DNA from: Cardiocondyla obscurior
Lineage: Eukaryota > Arthropoda > Insecta > Hymenoptera > Formicidae
Reading direction: 5' to 3'
DNA length: 64,000 nucleotides
Assembly: GCF_019399895.1 (NCBI RefSeq)
Contig: NC_091864.1
Coordinates: 10,828,001-10,892,000, forward strand
Shown here one piece after another: positions 23,631 through 36,400 of this stretch (position 1 is its first letter; every line of letters begins with the position of its first letter). Below the pieces are notes generated by a model. That model had not been told where the DNA came from. It saw only the letters and a list, made by a program, of their open reading frames with translations, and ran no database searches. The translations under genes were made by a program, and so were the position numbers.

Positions 23631-25956
23631 ATGTCTCAACAACCAGATAAAAAGCCGAATTTCCAGCAGAAAACGAGAGAGGAGATCAAGGCAGAACGTG
23701 AGGCAAAAAAAGCTGCTAAGGCTGCTGCTAAAGCATCAAAGATTAATAATGATAAGATGGATAATGTCAAGAATGTGACTCCAGTAGCTAATTGTAAAGA
23801 TTCAGTGATTATTAGTCATAAAATAGAAGAAGCAGAGAAAGTTAATCCTGAGGTGGCTAACTGTGAAGCTCTACAAGAAAATATAAAAGCAGACAAGGTA
23901 AAAGATACATCTGGTTTACAATTGAATGTAGATGTTTTAAAGAAGGAATTAATTCAGTCTGTGAATGTCTTTCAGAATGGCACACCTGAAAGGAAAAGTG
24001 AAGCAAAGAGCAAAGTTGAATTGCGCGCGGAACGAAGAGCCAAGCAAGAAGCTCAAAGAGCTGCAAAACAGCAACAATTAACAAAGGAAAGTATAAAAAG
24101 TAAGGAATCTTCTAAGCCACGCATTGAAATGGTACCTGAATGTTTGATAAAGAAAAGTCTTGTGAAAAGAATCAATAAGAATGCTCACGAAGTTTATTTA
24201 TTTAAACACTTGTATCAAGAAAGACAAGACTCATTGTTTGACATCCCTTTGGTGAATTCAAAAATACATCCAGCAATAGTCAGATTAGGTATTCAGTACA
24301 AAAGTAAGATTATTGTTGGCAGCAATGCGAGATGTGTTGCACTTTTGGCTGCTATTAAACAGGTAATTCGGGATTATGAGAAGCCAATGCAAGCAGATTT
24401 TAGTCGTGGGCTGGAGGCAAGCTTGAAAGAAACAATGGCATATCTGCACCATTGTAGACCACTAGGCGTCTCAATGCGCAATGCCATACGTCACATTCAG
24501 TGGCACATGACACAATTTTCAACAACATTGTTGGACGAAGATGTAAATAATTTTTGTTATATAAATTTTAATATTTTTATGATTAAATTTAAATTAATTT
24601 TTATTTGATAAAATTACAAATTGCAAGTCTTTAGATATAAAATAAAAAACTGCATAGGAAACAAAAAAGAACTTGATAGAATTTAATTCTATATTTTTTA
24701 TATTTTTTTTTATATATATTTTTTTTTTATTTCTATTTTTTTTTAACATTTGATTTGTTGCAGGCAAAAAATAAGTTACAAGGAATAATAGATACTTATA
24801 TTTCGGAGCAAATTGAACTGGCTGACCAAGCGATATCATTGAAGATACAGAGTAAAATATCAGACGGAAATGTTATTTTAACATATAGTTAGTGAGTAAA
24901 TTTTAATAATTTAATAAATTAATTTTATAAATTAAATTTAATAAATAATTTATTAATGGGGCATAATAAAAAATTATAACTTTGTGCATATTTGTTATTT
25001 TTTGAAGATATATTATTATTTTCTTAAAAGAAAACGATGTAATTTCTGAAAATATACAATATTTTTAGTTCATCCTTAATTCACAAGATATTAGTTGAAG
25101 CACATACTGCAGGTAAAAAGTTTCGCGTGATTGTAGTTGATAGTAGACCATGGTTGGAAGGCAAAGAATTGTTGAGACGTTTAGCAAAACATGGGATTGA
25201 TTGTTCTTATATACTCATCAATGCTCTCAGCTTTATTATGCCAGAGGTAAAGTTATGTTTACAGCAAATTTTAAGAGTAATTTATAAATTAATAAAACAA
25301 ACCACTGTGACATATATGTACAAACATGTTTCTAATTGTTTCAAATACAGAGTTAGGAATAAATGTAGCAATAAATTTACTATTTTGTTTAGGTTAGTAA
25401 AGTTTTCTTAGGTGCTCATGCAATATTAGCTAATGGAGCAGTAATGTCAAGAGTTGGAACTGCACAAGTTGCTTTAATAGCAAAAGCCTTTAATGTTCCT
25501 GTTTTAGTAGCGTGTGAAACACACAAATCAAGTGAAAGAGTACAGACTGATTCCATCGTTCATAATGAATTAGGTAAGTAAATAAATAACGAGTTTTAAA
25601 ATATAAATATTTATAATATTTGTATTAAATTTTATGTTGTAATTACATTGATATTAATTTCATATTAATACTTCTTTAAGAGTTATATTTTTTTAATTAT
25701 AATTTTTTATTATTTAATTTTATTATCTATTTACTTTATTTAATGTATAGGTAACGCCGACGAACTCGTGAACAATCAATCGAATGGCAAGAAATCTTTA
25801 CTTTGGAATTGGCGAACGAAGGAATCGTTGAATCTTTTAAATATTACTTACGATGTAACGCCAGCTGATCTTGTTACGGCCGTCGTCACAGAATTAGCAA
25901 TTCTACCATGCACTAGTGTTCCTGTGATTTTAAGAATTAAACCTTCCGAGATTTGA
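23631..25956 (+). CDS. eIF2Bdelta: translation initiation factor eIF2B subunit delta
   Basis: Five coding exons: 23631-24542, 24764-24891, 25069-25246, 25393-25573 and 25751-25956. All phases match, giving 534 aa. Residues 1-165 are Lys/Ala/Glu-rich and low in complexity, as usual for this subunit. The IF-2B fold follows: HPAIVRLGIQY, FSRGLEASLKETMAYLHHCRP, RVIVVDSRPWLEGKELL, HAILANGAVMSRVGTAQVAL, FNVPVLVACETHK, YDVTPADLVTAVVTELAILP and CTSVPVILR at the C-terminus. Family knowledge: delta is a regulatory-core subunit of the guanine nucleotide exchange factor for eIF2 and senses phosphorylated eIF2 alpha. ATG 23631 gives MSQQPDKKPN; the preceding flank is in different frames. Confidence 0.97.
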
Positions 25957-26084
25957 ATATGTTTTCTCTAAAAAATTGAAATGAAATATACTCCACGATA
26001 AAAGTATAATTATAAAAATTTTTGAGTATACTAATTTTATGTAAATATATGATTCTATTGTTTTTTATTCGATTATTTTACTTA

Positions 26085-26090
26085 AATAAA
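26085..26090 (+). terminator. candidate polyadenylation signal of eIF2B delta
   Basis: AATAAA about 130 bases after the eIF2B delta stop codon. Confidence 0.5.
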
Positions 26091-26919
26091 TTAATTGAAT
26101 AATACAATACGAGATTAATTACTCGATTCATACGTATATACATAATCGTTGAAATAAATTTTTTTAATTGTGTTACCAAAATATAGTAAATTTCAAAGTC
26201 TTACCGATACTTAATAAATTTTCTAACAATTAATATTATATAATATTTTATATGAATATCTAATATGTATTATAATTCGCTATTTAATACTAGGAAATGC
26301 AATGCTATGATGATATACAATGCAATTGATGTGAATTATCGAAAATAAAACATCATTTCTGATAAGGTCTCTTACAATTTTATGTATCTTATATTTTGTG
26401 TATTTTATAAATAAAATAGTTATAAGTAAAATTATAAGTTTTATTATTTCATATGGAAAAACATACAAGAAACAGTCTTCTTCAGCATTGATATTTCTTA
26501 ATTATTTTATTTTTACTGGGAAAGTATGTTTGGCGAGGTTACTCTTTTGTTATAAAAAATGCATTAACAATTGCGTAAATAATTTGTAATCTTTTATTAC
26601 AACAAAAGAAAAACAATAATCTAATTATGCGCTCATATAAATGAGCGAGAAGTTAAAAATAAACAAGACGACAAATCTGTTAGTCCCAGAGTTGTGCAGT
26701 GCCAAATATCTGAAAATAGTCGGGAAGTATTAGGGCTACTTGTTCTGAAACGTCCTCTGCGAGAAACAGCAAAGACATTTCGGAACGTAACCTACCTAGG
26801 AGAATAAGAGGAGTAAGTTTAAAGAAGAGTTTGTGCCGTATATTTATAAAAGGTGGATGCATATTAAATAAAAAAAAAAAAAAAAAGAGGAGTAAGTTGA
26901 TGGCAGAGTCAAAGTGCCG

Positions 26920-26930
26920 TTCCCGCCAAA
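26920..26930 (+). promoter_or_regulatory. E2F-type site upstream of RnrL
   Basis: TTCCCGCCAAA matches the E2F/DP consensus. Ribonucleotide reductase subunit genes are established E2F targets at the G1/S transition. The site is about 550-640 bases upstream of the candidate start codons, so it would be proximal only if a leader intron or long 5' UTR is present. Confidence 0.5.
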
Positions 26931-26936
26931 CTCGAA

Positions 26937-26958
26937 GTGTACAGTGTACACTGTACAC
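26937..26958. repeat. 22-bp perfect palindrome
   Basis: The 22 bases equal their own reverse complement (half-site GTGTACAGTGT). It lies six bases after the E2F-type site, in the probable RnrL promoter. GTGTAC/GTACAC is repeated within it. Confidence 0.9.
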
Positions 26959-27348
26959 CGAAGAGCAGATATAGCGTTTTCTGCGGCGACAGCGGCTAGC
27001 GTAGTACGTAACCCTATGTTGCGGAGCCTCCGCCGCGGAGGCAGGGAATGAGAAAACGGGGGGAAATCAGTCATCGGCAATCCGGCCGGCGCGGTACATA
27101 CATGCGGCACATGTGAAACTCGACGCACACGACTCTAAAGTCACGTTCGCTAGCTGCTGTCGGCGCAGCAAATGCCATATGTGTCTTCCAGCGTACGTTC
27201 GAACGTTGTTGGCTAAAGTCGACAAGTTGTAACGCGCATGTCGAATATGGGGCTATTCTTTTCTGCACTAGTTTAGAGGATATCTTTCTTTCACCTTATT
27301 AGAAGATATGAGATAAACTCTGAACTAGTGCAAACCAGTGCAGCCCGT

Positions 27349-27672
27349 TCAGCTGCAAGACACCATGTGTTCTTCTGTTTCGCGCCTAAAATTGTTGGCG
27401 TACAACAGCGTCACAAAGAGTGCACGGTACAACAATTGCATAGTCAGCTCTAGGTCTCCCAAATCGATATGGATTTGTGTAAGAAGTTTGGAAAGCTTTC
27501 CTCGACAAGCAGTAACAATTTCATCTTGAAAATGCCAAGCAAGGAAACCGCGCGAGGAAAAATGCACGTTATTAAGCGCAGTAAGTTTGGAGTTAACCAT
27601 TTTTTCATGTCTCTCTACAAAAGCCGTTTGTTTCCGCAACAAACGTGCTAATTTTTTGTAATGTTGATACAT
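27349..27672 (-). other. unassigned 107-codon open frame antisense to the RnrL 5' end
   Basis: Starts with a true ATG (MYQHYKKLARLLRKQ) and ends in TGA. The composition looks protein-like: basic N-terminus, then amphipathic leucine-rich segments. I recognise no family. It overlaps the first RnrL exon on the opposite strand and would have to be transcribed from within RnrL intron 1. No polyadenylation signal is obvious downstream. A chance open frame is the more likely explanation. Confidence 0.15.
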
Positions 27673-30600
27673 TATTATAACGCTAGTTTACAAAATAAAA
27701 AAATAATTGTTTCAAGATAATCAGCCTGAGAAATAAATGTTACATTAATGTTGTGAATACTATGTATATAATTATTACAAAAACTATCTAATATGAAAAG
27801 ACATTAAAATTAAACTTTTTTTTAGACGGACGCAAGGAGGATGTTCATTTTGATAAAATCACCTCAAGGATTGCCAAACAATGTTACAACTTGGATATGA
27901 ATTATGTGGATCCAGTAAGTATTTTTTATACTTTTTGGTTGGGTTTAAAGTTTTATCTTAGAGTAGGATTTATTATATCTTTTAGAAGAAATTTTGTAGA
28001 ATTATATTTTTTACATATATGCATATATATGTGTAAAATTTATATTTTTTTGAAATATACTTTTCAAACTGTTATATACAAAAATGTATTAATGTAGGGA
28101 TGTTAAGTTGTTTAATATTTTATTTTATTACAGTCTGCTGTGGCAATTCAAGTGATACGTGGTTTATATTCTGGAGTAACTACAGTCATACTTGATAATC
28201 TTGCAGCAGAAACTGCAGCTACAATGGCAACTAATCACCCAGATTATGCCATATTAGCTGCAAGAATTGATGTATCTAACTTACACAAGGAAACCAAAAA
28301 GAGTTTTAGTGGTATGTATAGTTTTTTGCACTTATACATGTCAATTTTTGTGTGATAAGAAACTTTAATTATTAATTTTAATTAATACAAAGTTTAAAAT
28401 TAGAATCAATGTTTAATTCTTGTACATTACAGAGGTCATGCATGACTTGTATTATGCCAAAAATCCCATCACAAATGAACACACTTCTATAATTAGTGAA
28501 CATTACTACAACATTATTAAGAATAACGCGGATAAACTGGATTCTGCCATAATATACGATCGAGATTTTAATTATAATTATATCGGTTTTAAAACCCTGG
28601 AGAGGAGCTACCTGTTGAAAATCAATGGCAAGATAGTGGAGAGGCCTCAACATATGTTAATGAGGGTAGCTGTTGGTATTCACGAAAATGACATCGACAA
28701 AGCCATAGAAACGTACAATTATTTGTCCGAGCGATATTTTACACATGCTTCACCAACGTTATTTAATGCCTGTACTAACAATCAGCAAATGTCCAGGTAA
28801 TTTTAAAATAAATTTAACTTAATAATATTGAATATTACTATTTTAATAAAAATAACTTTTTTGCAGTTGCTTTCTTTTAACTCTCGACGATGACAGTATA
28901 AAGGGTATTTACAGTATGCTAAAAAAGTGCTCGCTTATTAGTAAATATGCTGGAGGAATAGGACTCAATGTACATTGCATTCGTGCGAAAAGTGCGGAAG
29001 ATACAAACACAACTAACGGATTGGTTTCTGTTTTAAAATTGTACAATGAAATAGCTATTTATGTTGATCAAGGAGGAAATAAAAGACCAGGAGCATTTGC
29101 TATCTACTTGGAGCCATGGCACGCTGATATCTTTGATTTTCTTGAACTCAAGAGAAACATTGGTAATTCTTTTTTTAATTTACTTTTATTTATTATATTT
29201 ATACAGAAATATAAATATAAATAAATAAATAAAAATTGCATTAAATTATTTTTGTAATTTTTAATATTGCAATATATTTTCGTACAGGTGACGGAAATAT
29301 GCGAGCCAGAGATTTATTTTACGGCCTTTGGATACCTGATCTTTTTATGGAACGCGTGTATAACGACGAGACATGGAGTTTGATGTGTCCACATGAATCT
29401 CCCGGTTTGGCTGATGTTTGGGGTGATAAATTTAAAGAATTGTATACTAGGTATATACTTGTGTACTTAATTCTTGTATCTATTATTTTATTATCTTATA
29501 ACATATATTTTTCATGCATAAACGTTGTATAAATTTGTATAAAATTCTTAGATATGAAAAGGAGGGCCGGTACAGGAAACAAGTGGAGGCTAGAACTGTA
29601 TGGGTTGCCATTCTGAGATCCCAAGTAGAAACTGGAACACCTTATATGCTTTACAAAGATAACTGTAATCGAAAATCAAATCATCAACATGTAGGCACTA
29701 TCAAATGCAGTAATTTGTGCACTGAGATTCTACAATATTCTGGCCCTGGAGAAGTCGCTGTGTGCAATTTAGCGTCTATTGCTGTCAACATGTTTGTTAA
29801 TACAGAAACAAAAACTTTTGATTTTGACAAACTTAAAACAGTCGCAAAAATTGTCACCCGTAATTTAGATAAAGTCATTGATGTTAACTTTTACCCTATT
29901 GAAGAAACTAGAACATCTAATCAAAGACATAGACCTATTGGTAAGATTATGACATTTAATTTATTATTTTAATTATTAAGTTTATATAGTTATATGATAA
30001 AATTTGCAATTATTTGTCTTAGGTATCGGAATACAGGGTTTAGCAGATGCGTTCTTATTAATGCGATATCCTTTCGAGAGCAAAGAAGCGAAGGAACTTA
30101 ATATTAAAATTTTTGAGACCCTTTATTATGGTGCTTTAGAAGCTAGCTGCGAATTAGCTGAGGAAAAAGGTACTTATGAAACATATCAAGGTAGCCCGGT
30201 CAGCAAAGGCGTAAGTATTTAGTATTTCAACTGCAGAATGTCTTATTTTGTGCGTTTTAGTTGTATAATAATTTTGTAATCTTATTAGATACTCCAATAC
30301 GACATGTGGAATGTTAAACCGACAAATTTATGGGATTGGGATAAATTGAAAGAAAAGATTGCAAAGCACGGAGTGAGAAATTCGCTTTTATTAGCACCAA
30401 TGCCAACAGCTTCGACGGCACAAATTTTAGGAAATAACGAGTCCATTGAAGCGTACACGAGTAATATCTATGTGAGACGTGTATTGTCTGGAGAATTTGT
30501 CATTGTCAATCCTCATCTATTACGAGATTTAACCGCAAAAGGTTTATGGGACGAAGATATGCAAAACGAGATCCTCGCGAATTTTGGATCTGTTCAAGTA

Positions 30601-31322
30601 AGTTCTTTTAAATTATTTTTAAATATTTTTAGCTCGCGAATTATTTTTATCATTCTAATATAATGCATATATGTGTATGCGTGCGTACTTTGTAGAACAT
30701 CGACCGTATTCCCGATGATTTAAAAGTACTTTACAAAACCGTATGGGAGATTCCACAGAAAGTGATTCTCGAAATGGCTGCTGATCGAGGAGCTTTCATC
30801 GATCAATCACAATCTTTGAATATTCACATAGGAGACCCAACTACTGAAAAGCTTACGTCCATGCATTTCTATGGATGGAAAAGTGTAAGTAATCATTTAA
30901 TTATCTCAGAATTTTTTTAATTTATACTATTTATTTAGCTTGAATTTTTCCAATTTGCATTACGCAATTAAAAAATGTAATAAAATCGAGACTTGTATTA
31001 TATAAAAATATGTTATTGTTTATAGGGTTTAAAAACAGGCATGTACTATTTGAGAACAAAACCAGCCGCAAATCCTATACAATTTACAGTGGACCAGTCT
31101 AAATTACAAAATCGCGATTCTGTCGCAAGTTCCAATAGCAGCAGCTCTACTATTGATAATACTGTCGATAGCAGTCCTATTCAATCGCCGAAGAAAGATG
31201 TTAATGATGATGATAACGCTGAAAAGCGAAAACAATTGAATGAACAAGCAAGTAAAAATTTAGAAGCAATGCTCGCTTGCTCGCGTAAAAATAAGGAAGC
31301 TTGCACGGTATGCAGCTCTTGA
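27469..31322 (+). CDS. RnrL: ribonucleoside-diphosphate reductase large subunit (RRM1), with altered loop 1
   Basis: Eleven coding exons: 27469-27580, 27826-27914, 28134-28311, 28433-28796, 28867-29162, 29288-29450, 29552-29940, 30023-30210, 30289-30597, 30696-30884 and 31026-31322. The conserved start is the third in-frame ATG at 27562 (MHVIKR, 826 aa). ATGs at 27532 and 27469 would add 10 or 31 residues; TAG at 27451 closes the frame. Family knowledge: the enzyme reduces ribonucleoside diphosphates for DNA synthesis. Present are Cys218, SNLCTE, VAVCNLAS, MPTASTAQILGNNES, GMYYLRT and the C-terminal CTVC redox pair. Residues are numbered from MHVIKR. Odd: loop 1 (about 258-266) is three residues shorter than, and unlike, the usual TGSYIAGTNG segment, and the usual NNTARYVDQ reads NEIAIYVDQ. 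It may be a divergent paralogue. Confidence 0.96.
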
Positions 31323-32009
31323 ACATTTACCTTTTAAGTATTATCTCACATCGCATTTTGTAAATTATATAAAGAAAACCAGTTTTGGCGTTTAAATTAT
31401 AAAATTAATTAAAGTGTTATAACAGCTAAAAGATGTTTTGATAAATTTAAGCTGTTAAAAAATTTGTAAGATTATAGAAAATATAAGTCTTTGTAAGAAT
31501 TTACATAAATTCAAATTAAAATGTTTTCTATACGTAAATGCGTCTATTTCGTTGGAATATTTAATTATATTTTATAGATAGGATTAAATAACCATCCTTT
31601 GAGATGTGACAGTTTTTTTTTTAGGAAAATTTAATCTATATAAACTGTTTCCTGAATGCACAAGTACATCAACTTGGAAACAAGATGGTCCTTTTCCAAC
31701 CGAGTGCGAAGCCTGATCAAACGTGACGCTTCGAATGTTACTAGATCAAGACACAGTATCCCTGCGGTCGCTGCGGCAGAGGTGGCGGGTGTCTACGGAG
31801 ACGACGCAGAACCATATTTATTTTGGTTTGGAAATTAATCCGTAGGAGCCGTGTGCGTGCCGTTGACGCGCGCGCGCTTTCTCGCGCCCGTGTGCGCGTC
31901 TATGTGCCGTGAGTGCGCGTACCGTCGGGACGTGCGTTTCGCACTCGAGACTCCGGGTGGTCGAATTTCGAAGTGCTTGCTTATCGGAGATCAAGAACTG
32001 AGAAAAAAA
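31323..32009. other. RnrL 3' flank and SERF promoter / 5' UTR
   Basis: AT-rich up to about 31640, with ATTAAA-type signals but no AATAAA. Then CpG-rich from about 31700, consistent with the SERF promoter and leader. Long open frames on both strands here are compositional and start at non-ATG codons. Confidence 0.5.
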
Positions 32010-33225
32010 ATGACCCGTAAGTCCAGCCGCACGTCGTCGTCGAGGAGCCGGTCCTCGTTTCTCGATCGCGCCGCGACAACTCCAACGAGCGAGAGAGAGG
32101 GAGCGACGCGAGGGACAATGCTGACGGGCGAGCTCGACAGCTCGCGCGACTTCCGCGGCTACTATTAACGTTGACCGAAAGGAAAGGAAAGGAAAGGAAA
32201 AGAAAAGAATGAAATAGGACCGCCGCGCAACGACGGGTCGCTCTCGCCAGAGATTTGTCGCGCGCGCGAACGAACGTGTCCTCGCGGTGACTCTCGTCGA
32301 GGAAGAAAGGAGCACACCGCCGTGGCAGACGATGCGCTCCGAGTACCCTCGAGAACTCGCATACTGCCAAGCTACCGCAGGAAAGGTCAATATTTTTGGA
32401 TGCTGACGATAACGCGATTCGAAGGAGAGGAAGAGATGGAATTTCAGTGCATTCGCGGGCGCGAGGATCGACAGGTTTCGCGAAGCCTCGGCACAATTAT
32501 CGCGCCAGCTCGAAAGATCCTCGACGCCCGCGACGAGTTTCGCCGCTTTTGACAGCGCTCGATAGTGTGTTTTGTAAGCGTAACTGCGCGACACGTTGCA
32601 CTAGCTGCCATTTTGTAAGCCGAATGCCGTTCGAACGGCGGGGGAGGGGACGGGAATACGGATAAAAATTGCGCGTAGGAGTGATTCAAACCGGCTCGGT
32701 CTTTCAAAGTAATGTAAAGTCAGATGATTTTCGTTTGGTTTGGTTAAGAAACGAGACTTTGACACACGCATGTGCACGCTTGCGCGAGTTGAGAGTAGCG
32801 CTCTTTTTACCAAAACCTTATTCGAGTTGATCAAATAAGCTTTAGTTACATACCGAAAACAGTACGGAGTAAAATAAAATAACAATAGCACTAAATTGAA
32901 AATTCGAAAAATCGCTTTTTCAAATGATTACCAATTACGTTGCAGGTGGAAATCAACGTGAGCTAGCACGAGCCAAGAATCTGAAAAAAACCGTAAAGAA
33001 GGCAGCGTCTGAGCAAGACAGCAACAAAGGACTTTCCTTGGAACAACGTAAAGCACGGTGAGTGTTTCAAAGCTTCGTGTTGCTTGCATTTGAAAGAAAT
33101 ATCCTTTTTACATGCCAATCACAAAGTGCATTTCTTTTTACAGTGACGCGGAACGAATGAGAGAAAAACAGCTCAAGAAGCAGCAAGGTGAACCAGCGGA
33201 CAAGTCTAAGCAGGTGGCGAGATAA
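32010..33225 (+). CDS. Serf: small EDRK-rich factor (SERF, 4F5 family)
   Basis: Three coding exons: 32010-32016 (only ATG ACC C), 32946-33057 and 33144-33225, giving 66 aa. The protein begins MTRGNQRELARAKNLKK, the invariant SERF N-terminus, and continues as a Lys/Gln/Glu-rich disordered chain ending QVAR. The minute first exon, with an intron inside the third codon, is why an open-frame scan misses the start. Family knowledge: SERF proteins are small, highly charged and disordered, and are reported to accelerate amyloid formation and to bind nucleic acid. Intron 1 is 929 bases and its 5' half is CpG-rich. Confidence 0.93.
32177..32208 (+). repeat. GGAAA pentamer repeat in SERF intron 1
   Basis: Four perfect GGAAA units flanked by one-base variants. 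Confidence 0.85.
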
Positions 33226-33482
33226 TTCAACGAGGAGAAAAAAAAAAGTGTAAAATTTTTACGACGAGAAACGGCTATATCGTAACCAATGGCTATGCTA
33301 AACATATTAACGATTGTAAGGAACACAGGGGTCGATACTTACACCGTGGACGGAAAAAGTAATCGCCGTGTTTTCGATGTTAGAGAATTTTTCCATTGCC
33401 GGCCGTACGTGGGGGTGTCGACCATATGACATGCCTCAGGACCTAGCCTTGATTACCTTGTTATTTACACGTTGCTCACAAA

Positions 33483-33488
33483 AATAAA
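33483..33488 (+). terminator. candidate polyadenylation signal of SERF
   Basis: AATAAA about 260 bases past the stop codon; others follow at about 33540 and 33742. Confidence 0.45.
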
Positions 33489-36400
33489 AAGTCAGCAGTT
33501 ATAATCAGGGTGTACAAAACTTGACGTTATCTACGCAAATAAATTCAGTCAAAGAAAACACGCGTTTGACTGGTTTCTCTAGGCGTATAAGGATATTAAA
33601 TAATAACGATATATTTGTAGTAATAATTTCCAATCTGTAAAGTCGAACCTTTCACTTATTTAATATGTTGTGTAATTAAATATGTAACTGGCGAACGATT
33701 ATTAGACACGCATGTGCTACTATTGTTCCCTCTCGCTTGTAATAAACTGTTCAAATTTTAACGACACATGTATAATTCTTAGATCTATTCGTTCCCGTCC
33801 TGAACAATCCGGTATCGATTTATTAACCGATTAGGTCGATTAATAACTCTGTAACTGAATACAAATTGTTACACGTAATTGAGAGAGAAAATAGCGATTG
33901 TACAATTATTTCCCACACTTTTATTGCACTTTCCCAAAAAAGAGTACACTTTCTTAACGTACTAATTTTAATCGCGATTTCATAACTTCGCTTTAATCAC
34001 AAATATTCGTGGATATTTAACATTGAGTCGAATGAGAAATGGTGTACGACACGATTCGATAAATGTCATAGCGGTGGAAGACCGAACCTTAATCGCTAAT
34101 ATAGGGGAAAGAAAAAAATGTACATTATACTAAATGACGAACATATTGTCTAGCCTCTAAGGACCAAAACCCTCGTGAAAGTAGTATTCTCTACAATCTG
34201 CAAAAACGTCGAAATATAATTCTTTTAATCCAAGTGGCTATCAATTGCATTTCCAATTTACTAGACTGTAATTTTCCGCATCCTATAACACATCTATAAG
34301 CAGGAACGTTCCACTCGTTTTCTCTCTCTTTTTTTGAATTGTTTTTTGTTTTTTTTGTTTTTTTTTTTGTTTTACTCCAAGTAATATGCGAGGAATAGCG
34401 CGCTATATTGAGCATTTACTTAATTATAATAGTACACTACTAGTATGGGATAATTTATTTGAAGAATTTACATGTGATACTCTTTAACATTATGTACGTG
34501 ACGTTGAGAATTCATATGACGTAAAAATTCATTGGCTTCGAATATATTCGACCATTGAGTAAAACACTAACATGCGCGCGTTGAAATAGTTTATATATTT
34601 ATATAAAATAGAAACGTGTCATCTTTTTGCCGATTTCTTTTCACCCACACAATTAACTTTACAATGTAATCAATTTATTTCACGCGTTTTTATCAATGAC
34701 TTAATAATGAGTTCTTCCTTGTAAGTAAAAAATTTATATTAAAATATGTGGTCCTGTGTATTAATTTATCTCTGTCAAATTCATATTTGAGTTTAAAAAA
34801 AATGCTCGATGTTTTTATTAACAATTTAATAATCTTCGATATAAAATTTAATTAACTTATTAAACTCGTCATTACTTAAATTGAGTTTCTCTAAGACTTT
34901 GTTTCCTAAAGCTGAACCTTAGAATAGTCCACAGTTGTTGCGATACCTTAATAATAATACAATTATCTAAAAATGGGCGGCAAAATGTTGCTTCTATTTC
35001 CTTCGTCTTCCTCTTAAACGTCTTTACAAAGTTTTCCGTATACACATGCAATTTTATGATAATATCATAATATTACAGTAAATATTATTACTTATCTTAT
35101 ATCTATTTCGATGATGCAACGATTTCTTTCGATTTCTCTTTGCATATATTGAATAAATGCAATCACTGTGCGATATTTTTGGGACAGCAGTTAAAAAAAT
35201 TTTAAAGAAAGATTACGTTATAGAAAAATGCCTGATTGAACTTGTATAACGTGTGTTTCTTTGTGGCGTGTGCGTGTATCTGTATACATGTGTGCATGTG
35301 TATGTGTTGCGACTTATCATTACATCATTTTGCAACAATAGCACCATATTCGTATTGTTCATATGTAAATTATATTGGATCAAACAAATTCACGCACACG
35401 TAGCATGCTGATTATCCGTAATGTTTGAAAAAGTCATATAAAATCTTATATTAAAATGTTATACTATAAAATTGCAAGAGAAATTCTTTTTTTTTATTTT
35501 AAATAAATTTCATAAATCTAATCCGATTTATTTTTCGTGATATCCCTTTATCGCGCTTTATAATAATTATTTAATTAAATAATACAAGATGTTTTGTACT
35601 TCAGAATTATTTTCCGTGTAATACACAATAGGAAAGATGTTTAAATCTCATTAACACCTTAATCGTATATATGTATATATGGAAAAAAAAATCTATTAAA
35701 TTTTCATAAACCAGTTTAGCACAAAACTGAAAAAAAAAATTAAAGGTTAAAGTCTTCTTACAATTTGTACACGTAATAAATTTACACAAATAAAAATACC
35801 TTTAAGTTAAACTCTTCGCCTCTGAGAAAATAATTAAGTATAGTGCCTTTAAACGTTTTTAAAAAGTGAAGATTTATGTATAATTTTCTTTTCGAGAACA
35901 TTTTTGTTACAGCTGATATAACGCAAAATATCTTTTGAGTGCGTTTTCTGCTATTTACTAATTTCAAATGTACATCTTGCAGCAAGCATACTAGATCGAA
36001 TCGTCGTTTATTAACACGAACGATTAATTACTTTATAATACTTGGAAACTCTGTTGTAGAGGAAGTTTTATCGTGGAATAGAAATTTAACAAAACCTCTT
36101 ATATACCTAATACCAATCTACACCTATAAACAATATATTGCGTTCTAATACCTAAACGGGATAAGTTAAGAATACGAAACGAGACATATATTTCTTTCGC
36201 TTTCCATTTATATATGGAATGTATGCATATTTGTAACGGACGAGTAAATTTTAATTTGTTCGTCCCTTTTAAGATAATGTTCTTTAAAAGTCTAACAGAG
36301 GAATTCTGTTATATTCCATGTAATACTTTTATGCGAGTACCTCCCTGCAATTTTATCTTTAATAAGAGGAAAATAAATATTGCAAATAAAATAATAATTT

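Larger units (their letters stand above)
25957..27468. other. spacer between eIF2B delta and RnrL
   Basis: 25957-26880 is AT-rich 3' flank without recognisable genes. From about 26900 to 27280 it is CpG-rich and probably the ribonucleotide reductase promoter, with an E2F-type site, a 22-bp perfect palindrome and a short CG-rich hairpin (27027-27043). Confidence 0.6.

Noticed and set aside
31818..32594. 258-codon minus-strand open frame over the SERF first exon
   Set aside because: Non-ATG start, Arg/Ser-rich composition typical of CpG islands, and overlapping frames open on both strands.
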